Part shown: in pieces, positions 7,298-14,973 of the stretch
How positions within the stretch are numbered: the first letter of the stretch is position 1
Layout of the letters: the number at the start of each line of letters is the position of its first letter
NCBI RefSeq assembly: GCF_000215085.1
Contig: NC_015589.1
Span: forward strand, 3,856,120-3,920,119
DNA length: 64,000 bases
Source: Desulforamulus ruminis DSM 2154
Lineage (GTDB): Bacteria > Bacillota > Desulfotomaculia > Desulfotomaculales > Desulfotomaculaceae
Direction: 5' to 3'
Made by a program: the position numbers and the translations under genes
The notes under the pieces: model-generated
Database searches by the model: none
What the model saw: the letters and a program-made list of their open reading frames with translations, nothing else
Told to the model about the DNA's origin: nothing

Positions 7298-7999
7298 ATG
7301 AATGTGCTAATTGTGGACGATGTTGATCAGATAAGAAAATTCATAAAGACAGTTCTTCAAAATATTGAAGAAGTTAAGGAAATCTACGAAGCCTCTACAC
7401 CAATGGAATGTATCAACATCGTAAGTTCTCATTCTCCAGACACTGTTTTTCTAGATATTGATTTAGATGGTAAAACCTCGGGGTTAGATGTGGCCAGAAC
7501 CATTCTTGCCTTTTCTCCGGCCATACAAATTGTATTTATCACGGCACATTCTCAATATGCCCACAGTGCTTTTGACCTCGACGTTACCGATTATCTGGTC
7601 AAGCCCTTTGATGATGAGAGATTGCTGCGTGCACTTTTAAAAGTAAAGAAAAGGGCTAAACAAAAAGCTCCTTTAAAAATCCCCGTAAAGATAGGGGCCA
7701 ACATATCCTTTTTAGACTATAAAAACATTTTGTTCTTTGAAAAAGTGGGCAAAAAAGTTTTAATCCATACTTATAATGAGATCCTGGAAACCTATGATAC
7801 CTTAAATAATCTCTCTAAACTGCTTCCGGATACATTTATAAGAGCTCACCAGAGCTACATTATTAATATCGAAAAAGTAAGAGGCTTAATCCCAAACAAC
7901 GCGGTTTCTTATACGGTCCAATTCGACCAGTCGGAGAAAACGGCTCTACTGGTTCGATCAAAATATAGGGAACTCTGTGACCTACTTTATAGGACTTAA
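7298..7999 (+). CDS. LytTR-family response regulator
   Basis: A 233-residue two-domain protein. Residues 1 to 115 form a receiver domain with acidic pocket D7-D8, phospho-acceptor D53 (VFLDIDL) and K102 (LVKPF). Residues about 128 to 232 form a LytTR DNA-binding domain (LFFEKVGKKVLIHTYNEILETYDTLNNLSKLLPDTFIRAHQSYIIN pattern). No sensor kinase is next to it, so it is an orphan here. LytTR regulators bind direct repeats upstream of target genes and usually control surface, biofilm or competence-type functions. The ribosome site AATAGGAG lies 10 bp before the ATG. Confidence 0.9.
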   Translation: MNVLIVDDVDQIRKFIKTVLQNIEEVKEIYEASTPMECINIVSSHSPDTVFLDIDLDGKTSGLDVARTILAFSPAIQIVFITAHSQYAHSAFDLDVTDYLVKPFDDERLLRALLKVKKRAKQKAPLKIPVKIGANISFLDYKNILFFEKVGKKVLIHTYNEILETYDTLNNLSKLLPDTFIRAHQSYIINIEKVRGLIPNNAVSYTVQFDQSEKTALLVRSKYRELCDLLYRT

Positions 8000-8107
8000 T
8001 TCCTAATTTCCACAAATATAACCAAATTTTTGTGTTGATTCAAGCCGGTTAGTGTATTTATATGTTTTTGGGGCCTATTCATATAATTAATCGGTGTGTT
8101 TATTGTG

Positions 8108-8166
8108 ATCTAGCCAAAGTAAAAGTCCGCCAGGAAAAGGATGGCGGACTTTTACTTTGGCTAGAT
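8108..8166. repeat. 25-bp perfect inverted repeat
   Basis: The arms 8108-8132 and 8142-8166 are exact reverse complements with a 9-base loop GGAAAAGGA. No T-run follows in either direction. The 353-bp gap between the LytTR gene and the spore-protein gene holds nothing else I can name. It could act as a terminator by stem strength alone, or be a small mobile palindrome. Confidence 0.8.
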
Positions 8167-8352
8167 TTCCCTAGGACTTTTCCTTAACGAGGAGAAGAAG
8201 TTTATTTTTTGATCGGAACTTGATATGCACAAACTTTTCCGACAAAAACTAAGATAAAATTACCGGGCAAACATTTTCTTCTTTGTAACATTTTGCCAGT
8301 CCTTTTTATATATTACAGTATAAATTACAATTATTTACAAGGAGGATTCGTA

Positions 8353-9102
8353 ATGGATAATTGCGATCTGAAATGCCTCGAAGATTGCGCTCAAGTCCAT
8401 AATGTGCGTACGATGGCATGCTGCCCCAGCAAACCAATACCTGTTGCCAAAGACACGGTAAAGGTTCCGGTGGTGCTGGCCGAAACCAAAATTCAAATTG
8501 ATGTGGAAGCAGACATCCAATTAGATCAACCCGCCGTTGAAATCAAACGGATTAAAAAGGATGTTTTCCTGGAGCAGTGCGAACTGGTCCTGAACAGCAA
8601 CAAATTGTTCCTAAAGGGCTATGTCCGCAAAAATATTGAATATGTTCCGGTTTCCTTGAGTTCCTGCAAGGGCGGCTTCTGCGGCTATCTTCGCACCTGT
8701 ACCGTAGACGTTCCCTTTGAATGCGCCACACCCATTCAATTTAGCAACAAACCGGATTTTGCAGTGCCCCGGATTGATAAGGAATTCGAATTTGAAGATG
8801 ATGACGATTGCTGCTGCGACAAGAAGGAGAGCGATCATTTCTTTACCTTTGAGAAATTTAACGAAAAACCTTTCTGCGAATTAGTTTCCGCTACCATTTT
8901 TGAGGAAGACATTCACCTGCATCCTAAGAAATTTAAAAAGCAGAAGTTCTCTAAATGTTTTGTAGGCTCCTACTTTGATTGTTTTAGAGAAAAAATGGTT
9001 ATTTTCCTCAAATTAAAGGTATTGCAAAACCAACAGGTTCAAATCAGCAATGCTACCAAGCCTGCTCCCAAGAAAAAATGTCGTCCTTTCTGCGGTTTTT
9101 AA
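8353..9102 (+). CDS. SPOCS-domain, CsxC-like spore surface protein
   Basis: A 249-residue Cys-rich protein. The segment VFLEQCELVLNSNKLFLKGYVRKNIEY is the recurrent core of SPOCS/SipL-type (DUF3794-like) domains found in clostridial spore envelope proteins such as the CsxC family. The chain starts with MDNCDLKCLEDCAQ, has a central acidic Cys cluster EDDDDCCCDKKE, and ends with KKKCRPFCGF, features of crosslinked exosporium or coat proteins. The start is the ATG with AAGGAGG 6 bp upstream, 20 codons inside the longest open frame. A strong terminator follows. A spore coat or exosporium location is inferred from the family. Confidence 0.75.
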   Translation: MDNCDLKCLEDCAQVHNVRTMACCPSKPIPVAKDTVKVPVVLAETKIQIDVEADIQLDQPAVEIKRIKKDVFLEQCELVLNSNKLFLKGYVRKNIEYVPVSLSSCKGGFCGYLRTCTVDVPFECATPIQFSNKPDFAVPRIDKEFEFEDDDDCCCDKKESDHFFTFEKFNEKPFCELVSATIFEEDIHLHPKKFKKQKFSKCFVGSYFDCFREKMVIFLKLKVLQNQQVQISNATKPAPKKKCRPFCGF

Positions 9103-9199
9103 AACGGTCCGCCTGGCCCCAAGTTTTGGCACAGACGGAAATATAGAGAGCAACTTAAACCTGGATCTTTCCAAAGCGTTAAGAACAGCAAACACCTCT

Positions 9200-9233
9200 A
9201 ATTGCCTGCCTTTCTTTGGCAGGCAATTTTTCA
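9200..9233 (+). terminator. Terminator after SPOCS protein gene
   Basis: AATTGCCTGCC (9200-9210) and GGCAGGCAATT (9218-9228) form a perfect 11-bp stem followed by TTTC. Confidence 0.9.
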
Positions 9234-9243
9234 TAGTAACCCT

Positions 9244-9290
9244 TGACAAATCAGTGTACCTCCATATACTGAAGTTAACAATCGTTAACT
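9244..9290 (+). promoter_or_regulatory. Promoter and operator of TetR gene
   Basis: TTGACA (9244-9249) and TATACT (9265-9270), 15 bp apart, are followed directly by the palindrome GTTAACAATCGTTAAC (9274-9289). The same palindrome lies before the next gene, so it is probably the autoregulatory TetR operator. Confidence 0.65.
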
Positions 9291-9305
9291 AGAAAGGAAA
9301 TTTTT

Positions 9306-9878
9306 ATGGAAGCTCTTTTCTCGCATCAGGGCAAAAAGGGCGAGCTCCTAAAAGCCAGCATTCAACTTTTTGCCGCCCGGGGATACGATGCCGTATCCGT
9401 AAGGGACATCGCCAAAGCAGCCGGGGTTACTGAAGCCGCTCTATACAAACACTTTAACGGTAAAGAAGACATGTCTCTCTATATTTTTGGGGAAATCATC
9501 CGGGATTACTGCCATCGTATGCAGCAAATTATGGCTCTGGAAATAAGCGCCGTTGAAAAGTTATGCAGAATCGTATCCATGACTTATGATCTTTATCAGG
9601 AACACCCTTCGGAAATCCGTTTTGCCCTGTTATCCCAGTATAAATTTTGGGATCATCTGCCGGAAAACAGGAAACCACACCTTTTAATTAAAACCATTTT
9701 AGAGGAGGGGATGGCTTCCGGCCAAATTCCCCGGGAGGAAGTTTATTTTCTCATTACGCTTTACACCGGCCTGCTGCTGGAGCCTCTGGCCCAGTATCCC
9801 TATTTCCGGGAGGTGCTGCCGGAATTACCGGAATTAAAGCAACGGATCATGGCCAAAGTTTGGAAACTACTGACTTGA
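9306..9878 (+). CDS. TetR/AcrR-family repressor
   Basis: A 190-residue regulator with an N-terminal TetR domain (LLKASIQLFAARGYDAVSVRDIAKAAGVTEAALYKHF, about residues 14 to 48) and a helical ligand-binding C-terminal domain. It precedes a serine esterase gene with a gap of 62 bp, and the same 16-bp palindrome lies in front of both genes. The likely arrangement is repression of itself and the esterase until a small hydrophobic ligand binds. The ribosome site AAAGGAAA lies before the ATG. Confidence 0.9.
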   Translation: MEALFSHQGKKGELLKASIQLFAARGYDAVSVRDIAKAAGVTEAALYKHFNGKEDMSLYIFGEIIRDYCHRMQQIMALEISAVEKLCRIVSMTYDLYQEHPSEIRFALLSQYKFWDHLPENRKPHLLIKTILEEGMASGQIPREEVYFLITLYTGLLLEPLAQYPYFREVLPELPELKQRIMAKVWKLLT

Positions 9879-9895
9879 TTTATTTTATGCCCTCG

Positions 9896-9913
9896 AGTTA
9901 ACAATTGTTAACT
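9896..9913 (+). promoter_or_regulatory. TetR operator before esterase gene
   Basis: AGTTAACAATTGTTAACT is a perfect 18-bp palindrome, differing by one central base from the site at 9274-9289. It lies 27 bp before the esterase start. Confidence 0.65.
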
Positions 9914-9940
9914 TTTCAAATGGGAACGGGAGGAACCTGC

Positions 9941-10627
9941 ATGCTTTTAGAAAAAAAAGCCTGTCTTATTCTTCATGGATTTACCGGCGGCCCCTTTGAA
10001 GTGCTGCCCCTGGCAGAGCATTTAAAAAGCCTGGGCTATACAGTGGCGGTTCCCATCCTGGCCGGGCACGGGGATCTCCCGGCAAGCCTGGGCCCTGTTT
10101 CCTATCAGGACTGGCTTGCCTCGGCAGAGCGGCCTTTAAAACACCTGCTGGCCGCTTATCCGAAAGTGATGGTGATTGGTTTTTCCATGGGAGGGCTCAT
10201 CGGTATTCATCTGGCCCGCAAATATCCTATTCAGGCACTGGTTACCCTAAGCGCCCCCATTTATATTTTGAATATGAAAAGGATTGCCCAAAACATTTTA
10301 TTATCCGTTAAAAATAAAGACTCCCGGCGGCGAATTCGCAAATACCCCGGCAACCTGATGCGGACACCGCTCCGGTCAGTCCTTCATTTTAAGCTGCTGC
10401 TGGCTAGGACAAAGCCTCTGATTCCCGGCATTACCGTCCCTTTGCTGGTGGTCCAGGGGTTAAAGGACGATACGGTTAAACCCCGGAGCGCCGATTATAT
10501 TTACCGGTGGGCAGGCTCAAGCCAAAAACAGGTGCATTATCTCCCGGAATCCGGTCATTTAATTTGCTGTGATGGGGAAGCCTCCGAGGTGTGCAGGCTG
10601 GTGCAGGATTTTCTTCATTGCCGCTGA
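9941..10627 (+). CDS. Alpha/beta hydrolase, carboxylesterase type
   Basis: A 228-residue hydrolase. It has the oxyanion motif HGFTGGP near residue 12, the nucleophile elbow GFSMGG with Ser82, the acid GLKDD (Asp176 or 177) and the base SGHLI (His206), so the triad is complete. Size and motifs match Est30-type carboxylesterases and monoacylglycerol lipases of Firmicutes. The start is the ATG with GGGAGG 7 bp upstream; the open frame begins 12 codons earlier, inside the TetR palindrome. The substrate is not defined, but medium-chain esters are usual for the family. Confidence 0.85.
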   Translation: MLLEKKACLILHGFTGGPFEVLPLAEHLKSLGYTVAVPILAGHGDLPASLGPVSYQDWLASAERPLKHLLAAYPKVMVIGFSMGGLIGIHLARKYPIQALVTLSAPIYILNMKRIAQNILLSVKNKDSRRRIRKYPGNLMRTPLRSVLHFKLLLARTKPLIPGITVPLLVVQGLKDDTVKPRSADYIYRWAGSSQKQVHYLPESGHLICCDGEASEVCRLVQDFLHCR

Positions 10628-10643
10628 GCCATGGCCCTAATAA

Positions 10644-10680
10644 AAGGACCCCGGAACGCTAAAAAGCTCCAGGGGTCCTT
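10644..10680 (-). terminator. Terminator between convergent genes
   Basis: AAGGACCCC (10644-10652) and GGGGTCCTT (10672-10680) pair. Leftward reading is followed by TTTTATT, so it mainly serves the flavoprotein gene, but it can work both ways. Confidence 0.75.
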
Positions 10681-10684
10681 GGAT

Positions 10685-12121
10685 TTACAATGAAATTTTC
10701 TCTACAATATCCCGGGCCATGGCCACTCCGCAGGCCCCGGCCTGAGCCAGTCCGCGGGTGACTCCGGCTCCGTCTCCCCCGGCATATAAGCCCTTTATTT
10801 CCGTTTCAAAGCGGTTATTTAGTTTAGGATGGGAGGAATAAAATTTAGCCTCCACCCCATAGAGCAGCGTGTGCTCGGACCCGATTCCCGGTGTGACTGT
10901 GTCCAGGGCGTGAATCATTTCAATAATGCTCTTCATGGTGTTATAGGGCAATACCAGACTGAGATTTCCGGGTACCGCTTCCTTCAAGGTGGGTTCCACA
11001 AAGCCCTCCTGAATCCTTTTATCCGTTGACCGGCGGCCTTTGAGAATATCCCCGAACCGTTGGATTAAAACACTTCCGTTGGATAAATCGTTGGCTAACC
11101 GGGAAATGGATTTGGCGTATTCAATGGGTTTATTAAAAGGATAAGAAAACTTATGGGATACCAGCAAAGCAAAGTTGGTATTGTTGCTGCCCAATTTTTT
11201 ATCCTTATAGGCATGGCCGTTGGCCAGCATAACCCCGCTGTGATTTTCCACCACAACGTGTCCCGAAGGGTTGCTGCAGAAGGTTCTCACCGTGGTGCCG
11301 GTGGAAGCCCTGTAGATAAATTTTCCCTCGTATAAATTCTCGTTGATCTCTTCCATAATGGTGTCCAGGGTTTCCACCCGGACCCCCACATCAACCTGAT
11401 TATTGGTCAATTCCAAATGCCGGGCCTTCAGTACGCCGGACAACCATTGGGAACCGTCCCTGCCGGGCACAACAACAACCTTTGAGGCATAAAAGGCCTC
11501 TCCGGTTTTGACCTTAATCCCCTTAATCTCATAACTCCCATCCAGCTTAGAAGTGATTAGGTCCTCCACTTCCATTTCAAAAAGCATATCAACTTTATTT
11601 TTTAAAAACTCAAAAATGCTTTTTAAAATCTCCAGGTTTTGCTCGGTACCCAGATGCCTCACTTTAGCCCGCAGTAATTTGAGCCCAACACCCAGACCCC
11701 GCTTTTCAATACTTTTTACGGCCGGTGTTGTGGGGTCGGAAGTCACGGTGGTTGCTCCATGTTGTAAATTGATTTGGTCTACATACTGAATCAATTCAAA
11801 AACTTCCGAAGCCGGCATATAATCGGCCATCCATCCGCCAAACTCGGTGGTGATATTATATTTACCGTCGGAATAAGCCCCTGCGCCGCCAAAGCCGTTG
11901 GTGACGGAACAAGCAGGCAGGCAGCCGGCAACCTCTTTTTTTTCATTGGGCGGAGGACACTTCACCTGTTTTTTCTGGAGAATGGGACACTGGCGCTTAT
12001 AAATGTCGCGACCTTTGTCGATTAACAACACTTTTAAATGAGGGGCCTTTAATACCAGCTCATAGCAGGTAAAAATTCCGGCAGGTCCGGCACCTACAAC
12101 AATCACATCATACTTTTCCAT
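10685..12121 (-). CDS. FAD-dependent dehydrogenase, COG2509 type
   Basis: A 478-residue flavoprotein. The N-terminus YDVIVVGAGPAG is a dinucleotide-binding motif; a Cys-rich insert follows (CPILQKKQVKCPP, CLPACSVTNGFGGAGAYSDGKYN), and the C-terminus GLYAGGDGAGVTRGLAQAGACG is the second FAD contact typical of the HI0933/GidA-like uncharacterised FAD dehydrogenases (COG2509). Their substrate is unknown. The start is the ATG with GGGGAG 7 bp before it; the frame is open 32 codons earlier. It appears monocistronic between two terminators. Confidence 0.85.
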   Translation of the reverse strand: MEKYDVIVVGAGPAGIFTCYELVLKAPHLKVLLIDKGRDIYKRQCPILQKKQVKCPPPNEKKEVAGCLPACSVTNGFGGAGAYSDGKYNITTEFGGWMADYMPASEVFELIQYVDQINLQHGATTVTSDPTTPAVKSIEKRGLGVGLKLLRAKVRHLGTEQNLEILKSIFEFLKNKVDMLFEMEVEDLITSKLDGSYEIKGIKVKTGEAFYASKVVVVPGRDGSQWLSGVLKARHLELTNNQVDVGVRVETLDTIMEEINENLYEGKFIYRASTGTTVRTFCSNPSGHVVVENHSGVMLANGHAYKDKKLGSNNTNFALLVSHKFSYPFNKPIEYAKSISRLANDLSNGSVLIQRFGDILKGRRSTDKRIQEGFVEPTLKEAVPGNLSLVLPYNTMKSIIEMIHALDTVTPGIGSEHTLLYGVEAKFYSSHPKLNNRFETEIKGLYAGGDGAGVTRGLAQAGACGVAMARDIVEKISL

Positions 12122-12288
12122 GGTGACACTCCCCTGCTTCGATAACATATTGCAAACAACTTCATTTTGAACCATTTTAACAGATATTTCAACAACTAAA
12201 TCCTCCCACCCGGGCATCCCTGCGGGTTTCAGCTTGACTTTACCTGCCTATCATCCCGTGCTCTCTTGCTCTCCGGAATAAAACAAAT

Positions 12289-12318
12289 GAACCCTCTGTG
12301 CAGAAAACACAGGGGTTC
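12289..12318 (-). terminator. Terminator of Cys/His repeat gene
   Basis: GAACCCTCTGTG and CACAGGGGTTC pair with one bulge; leftward reading continues ATTTGTTTTATT. It lies 34 bp after the stop of the leftward gene. Confidence 0.7.
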
Positions 12319-12351
12319 AGCGGACCTTGAGCCGGTCCGGACTTCCATTAT

Positions 12352-13005
12352 TTAATCGACGTCTACCCGTGCATAGTGAGGACAGCATTTATGATATTTC
12401 TTTTTACAGCAAGTATGATCATGAAAATCCCGGCACCGTTTCTTTACATCAATCTCCCTCACCCGGCAGCGGCCTTTGTCCAAATGAGGACAACAATCCT
12501 TTCCGCTGATTACTTGAGGCCTTTTCTTTATTCTGCCCACCGCCTCATGAAAATGAGGGCATCTTCTTATATATTCCGTCTTGCAGCAGGTAGAATCGTA
12601 GAAGGCCCGATTCTGTCCGCGCATATTTACATTTCGCAGTATACAAACACCTTCTACCAGATAAGGGCAGCAGTAACTGGCTTTAAAATATCTATTTTCT
12701 TTAATGGTAGAGACTTTATCTGCAAAATGCCTGCACCGTTTATGGTATCGGGATTTACAGCAGGTATCGGAATAGTAGTGTTTACTGGTTTCATAAACAT
12801 TGACTTTTCTTAGTTCACAATCATAACCAACGCGATAGGGACAGCTTTCGGAGGGATAAATAAATTTATAGGTTTTGGCTGCGTAGATTTTCCGCAAGGC
12901 ATTATCTTCTTGACTGCCTCTATAAAGTTCTTCATTTTCTTCCTTCACTTCACCTCCGGTCAATTGGCAAACAGCATCCTGTTTATGAAGATCGCGTTCT
13001 TCCAT
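12352..13005 (-). CDS. Protein with three tandem Cys/His metal-binding repeats
   Basis: A 217-residue basic protein with an acidic N-terminal 55 residues and then three repeats of about 48 residues. Each repeat has the order C-P-x5-C-x2-R-x-[VI]-[DN]-[VM], a spacer, then T-C-C-K-x2-Y-x2-C-x-H-[FY]. Examples are SDTCCKSRYHKRCRHF, DSTCCKTEYIRRCPHF and DHTCCKKKYHKCCPHY. Six conserved Cys/His per repeat suggests one zinc or iron site each. I do not recognise the family. The gene has AAGGAGGGAAG before its ATG and faces a coat protein gene. A nucleic-acid-binding or spore-structural metal protein are both possible. Confidence 0.75.
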   Translation of the reverse strand: MEERDLHKQDAVCQLTGGEVKEENEELYRGSQEDNALRKIYAAKTYKFIYPSESCPYRVGYDCELRKVNVYETSKHYYSDTCCKSRYHKRCRHFADKVSTIKENRYFKASYCCPYLVEGVCILRNVNMRGQNRAFYDSTCCKTEYIRRCPHFHEAVGRIKKRPQVISGKDCCPHLDKGRCRVREIDVKKRCRDFHDHTCCKKKYHKCCPHYARVDVD

Positions 13006-13060
13006 TTTACTTCCCTCCTTTTTGTGGCTTTAAAATAATCTATGCTGGGGCATACCCTTT

Positions 13061-13087
13061 TTGCCTTTCTGGTTTTGTTGGTATAAT
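13061..13087 (+). promoter_or_regulatory. Possible promoter of CotF-like gene
   Basis: An extended -10 TGGTATAAT (13079-13087) has TTGCCT 15 bp upstream. A sporulation sigma site was expected but not recognised, so this is a weak call. Confidence 0.3.
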
Positions 13088-13133
13088 TTTCAATTTCGGT
13101 GAGACACTACTTAAAAAAATAGGGGGTAGCATT

Positions 13134-13778
13134 ATGAATAATCAATCCTTCCCGCAAGGGCAAAATCCCACAGGGTATTCCATGGGTATCACCGGCATTC
13201 CCCAAGGAGGACATTCCCAACAAGGACAAAAAATTGGTGCCCACGAACTGCTAATGGCCCATGAAGTTTTGTCCGGTATGACCAATGGAATCAATTCCTT
13301 TGAGCTTTACCAGCCCCATATTACCGATTCTCAGCTATTGGGTATCTGGGAAAATCAGCTCCGTTTTATGCAAAGCAGCTATCAGAACATCGTGAATTAC
13401 CTGCATAACCGGGGCGGCAATCAGGCGATTCCTTATCGCACGCCGCGGCCGGTCAACCCCATGTACGGGCTGCGCAATCCTTCTCCCCAGCATCCCAACA
13501 ACAACATGAACCAAATTGATGACCGGGACGTTGCTTCCGGCATGATGGGCTGCGCCAAGTCTGCCGCCCTGCAGTGCACCTGGGCCGCCCTGGAATGCGC
13601 CGATCCTAATCTGCGAAACCTGCTGGCCGGTTGCGCCCAATCTGCCATCAACCGGGCCTATGAACTTTTCCAGTACATGAACCAAAAGGGCATGTACCAG
13701 GTTCCCACCCTGGCCGATAACACCACCAACACCATGATTCAGAGCTACCAAGCACCGTCAACCATGCCCATGCAATAG
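13134..13778 (+). CDS. CotF-family spore coat protein
   Basis: A 214-residue protein. Residues 33 to 90 (KIGAHELLMAHEVLSGMTNGINSFELYQPHITDSQLLGIW) and 128 to 185 (DDRDVASGMMGCAKSAALQCTWAALECADPNLRNLLAGCAQSAINRAYELFQYMNQKGMYQVP) match the two halves of the CotF coat protein fold, which resembles a ferritin-like four-helix bundle. A Gly/Gln-rich N-terminal tail and Asn/Pro-rich linker are typical. The product is expected in the inner spore coat. The ribosome site AGGGGG is 8 bp before the ATG, and a terminator follows. Confidence 0.9.
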   Translation: MNNQSFPQGQNPTGYSMGITGIPQGGHSQQGQKIGAHELLMAHEVLSGMTNGINSFELYQPHITDSQLLGIWENQLRFMQSSYQNIVNYLHNRGGNQAIPYRTPRPVNPMYGLRNPSPQHPNNNMNQIDDRDVASGMMGCAKSAALQCTWAALECADPNLRNLLAGCAQSAINRAYELFQYMNQKGMYQVPTLADNTTNTMIQSYQAPSTMPMQ

Positions 13779-13789
13779 GTCAAAAACAA

Positions 13790-13843
13790 AGGGGTTGCGC
13801 AAAGAGAACCCGAAAAGCTTCCCATTGCCCAACCCCTATTTTC
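13790..13843 (+). terminator. Terminator after CotF-like gene
   Basis: AGGGGTTGCGC pairs with GCCCAACCCCT with one mismatch, followed by ATTTTC. Confidence 0.75.
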
Positions 13844-13852
13844 TGGAAAAAT

Positions 13853-14011
13853 AATAGAACACGGATTTTACGGAGTTCACTGATTACACGGGTTTTTTAA
13901 TTTTTTGTTTTAAAAAATCCGCGTAAATCGGTATCATCCGTTCAATCCGTGTTCTATTCCTGTTAGCCGGTTGTTTGTTGTGTTATCTGCCTGTTCTTTT
14001 GGCGCGCTATT
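13853..14011. repeat. Dispersed palindromic repeat, copy 1
   Basis: The element is bounded by AATAGAACACGGAT (13853-13866) and its reverse complement ATCCGTGTTCTATT (13945-13958). A conserved tail with TTATCTGCCTGTTC and GGCGC-GCTATT follows to 14011. A second copy lies at 49720-49867. No coding capacity is seen. It resembles a non-autonomous MITE or REP-like element and fills most of the gap between the coat gene and the next gene. Confidence 0.8.
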
Positions 14012-14054
14012 AAAAAAATAGTTTCACGACACTCCCTTTTATAGCATTTTCGTG

Positions 14055-14783
14055 TCAGGCGGTTCCCAGGGATAAAGTCCCCGGTTTAAGGCACTGTAGA
14101 ATGGGCTTAAAGGTTTTCAGTTCCAGCACTCCGGCACAAAGTTCACGCTGGTCCAATAGCAGCAGCAACCAGATCTCAAAGGGCGCCACCGTTAGGGAAA
14201 AGCTTTTGAGCCCCGGCAATTCCACCGGCCAGTTTAATTCAATGCTTTGATTCTGTTCGTCGAAATAATAATAGACGAGATTCATGGTGGTTAGTTGAGT
14301 AATCACCGGGTCGGCATTGCACCAGTCCCCCAGGCTGTCAAAATCCCGGTTTTGTTTGTTGCAGATGTGTTCACCACAAATGGCCCGGCGGCAGAGTAAA
14401 GGACGCACAGGATAAATGGAGCAACCCCCTTTTTCCAGGAAGGGGCAGTAATTTTGCCCATCGTCTCTTATTTTTCCCATTTGTTCTAAAAAAAGAGTCT
14501 GCTGACGGTCTTTCGGCCACTGCAAAGCAATATAAGGAAGAATATAAAAAAATTCAACAGGCCGACAGGCAAAAGGAAAATCCAGGCAGCATTCTCCGCA
14601 GCGGCTGCAAAGCCCGCTATCCGGATGATTGGTAATAATGTTGTGCAGCAAATGCAGCTTCTCCTGCCACAAAGAAGAAGACCAGGATTGCGGAAAAATA
14701 TTTTGGCCGGAGCGAACCTTATCGGTGAATTCATTCCATTGATAAAACAAATAGGAATAATCCAAGGGCAACCTTCCCGCCAT
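14055..14783 (-). CDS. YkgJ-type cysteine-cluster protein
   Basis: A 242-residue protein. The motif CSRCGECCLDFPFACRP near residues 57 to 73 and CPFLEKGGCSIYPVRPLLCRR near 110 to 130 are the two parts of the YkgJ/UPF0153 zinc- or iron-chelating domain (CxxCxxCC). Further Cys pairs (CGEHICNKQ, DWCNADP) follow. The role of the family is unclear, and it is often linked with Fe-S or metal handling. The start is the ATG with AGGTGA 5 bp upstream rather than the GTG three codons earlier. Confidence 0.8.
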   Translation of the reverse strand: MAGRLPLDYSYLFYQWNEFTDKVRSGQNIFPQSWSSSLWQEKLHLLHNIITNHPDSGLCSRCGECCLDFPFACRPVEFFYILPYIALQWPKDRQQTLFLEQMGKIRDDGQNYCPFLEKGGCSIYPVRPLLCRRAICGEHICNKQNRDFDSLGDWCNADPVITQLTTMNLVYYYFDEQNQSIELNWPVELPGLKSFSLTVAPFEIWLLLLLDQRELCAGVLELKTFKPILQCLKPGTLSLGTA

Positions 14784-14973
14784 TGACTTCACCTGCTTTT
14801 TTGCTCTATCTTAATATAAAATAAAAGAATTTGGTAAAATTATTTTCCCAATATTCCGACATTAATTGCTAGATTGAATAGTAGGCTGGAATGATTAAAA
14901 TTTTATGGTAATGCGGGCCATTTTGATTATAATAAAATGGGTAGCGGCAAAGAGAGAAACTGAGGTGGCTTAC

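Noticed and set aside
13335-13751. Antisense frame of 138 codons within the CotF-like gene
   Set aside because: It is the shadow of a GC-rich coding gene; no ribosome site or domain.
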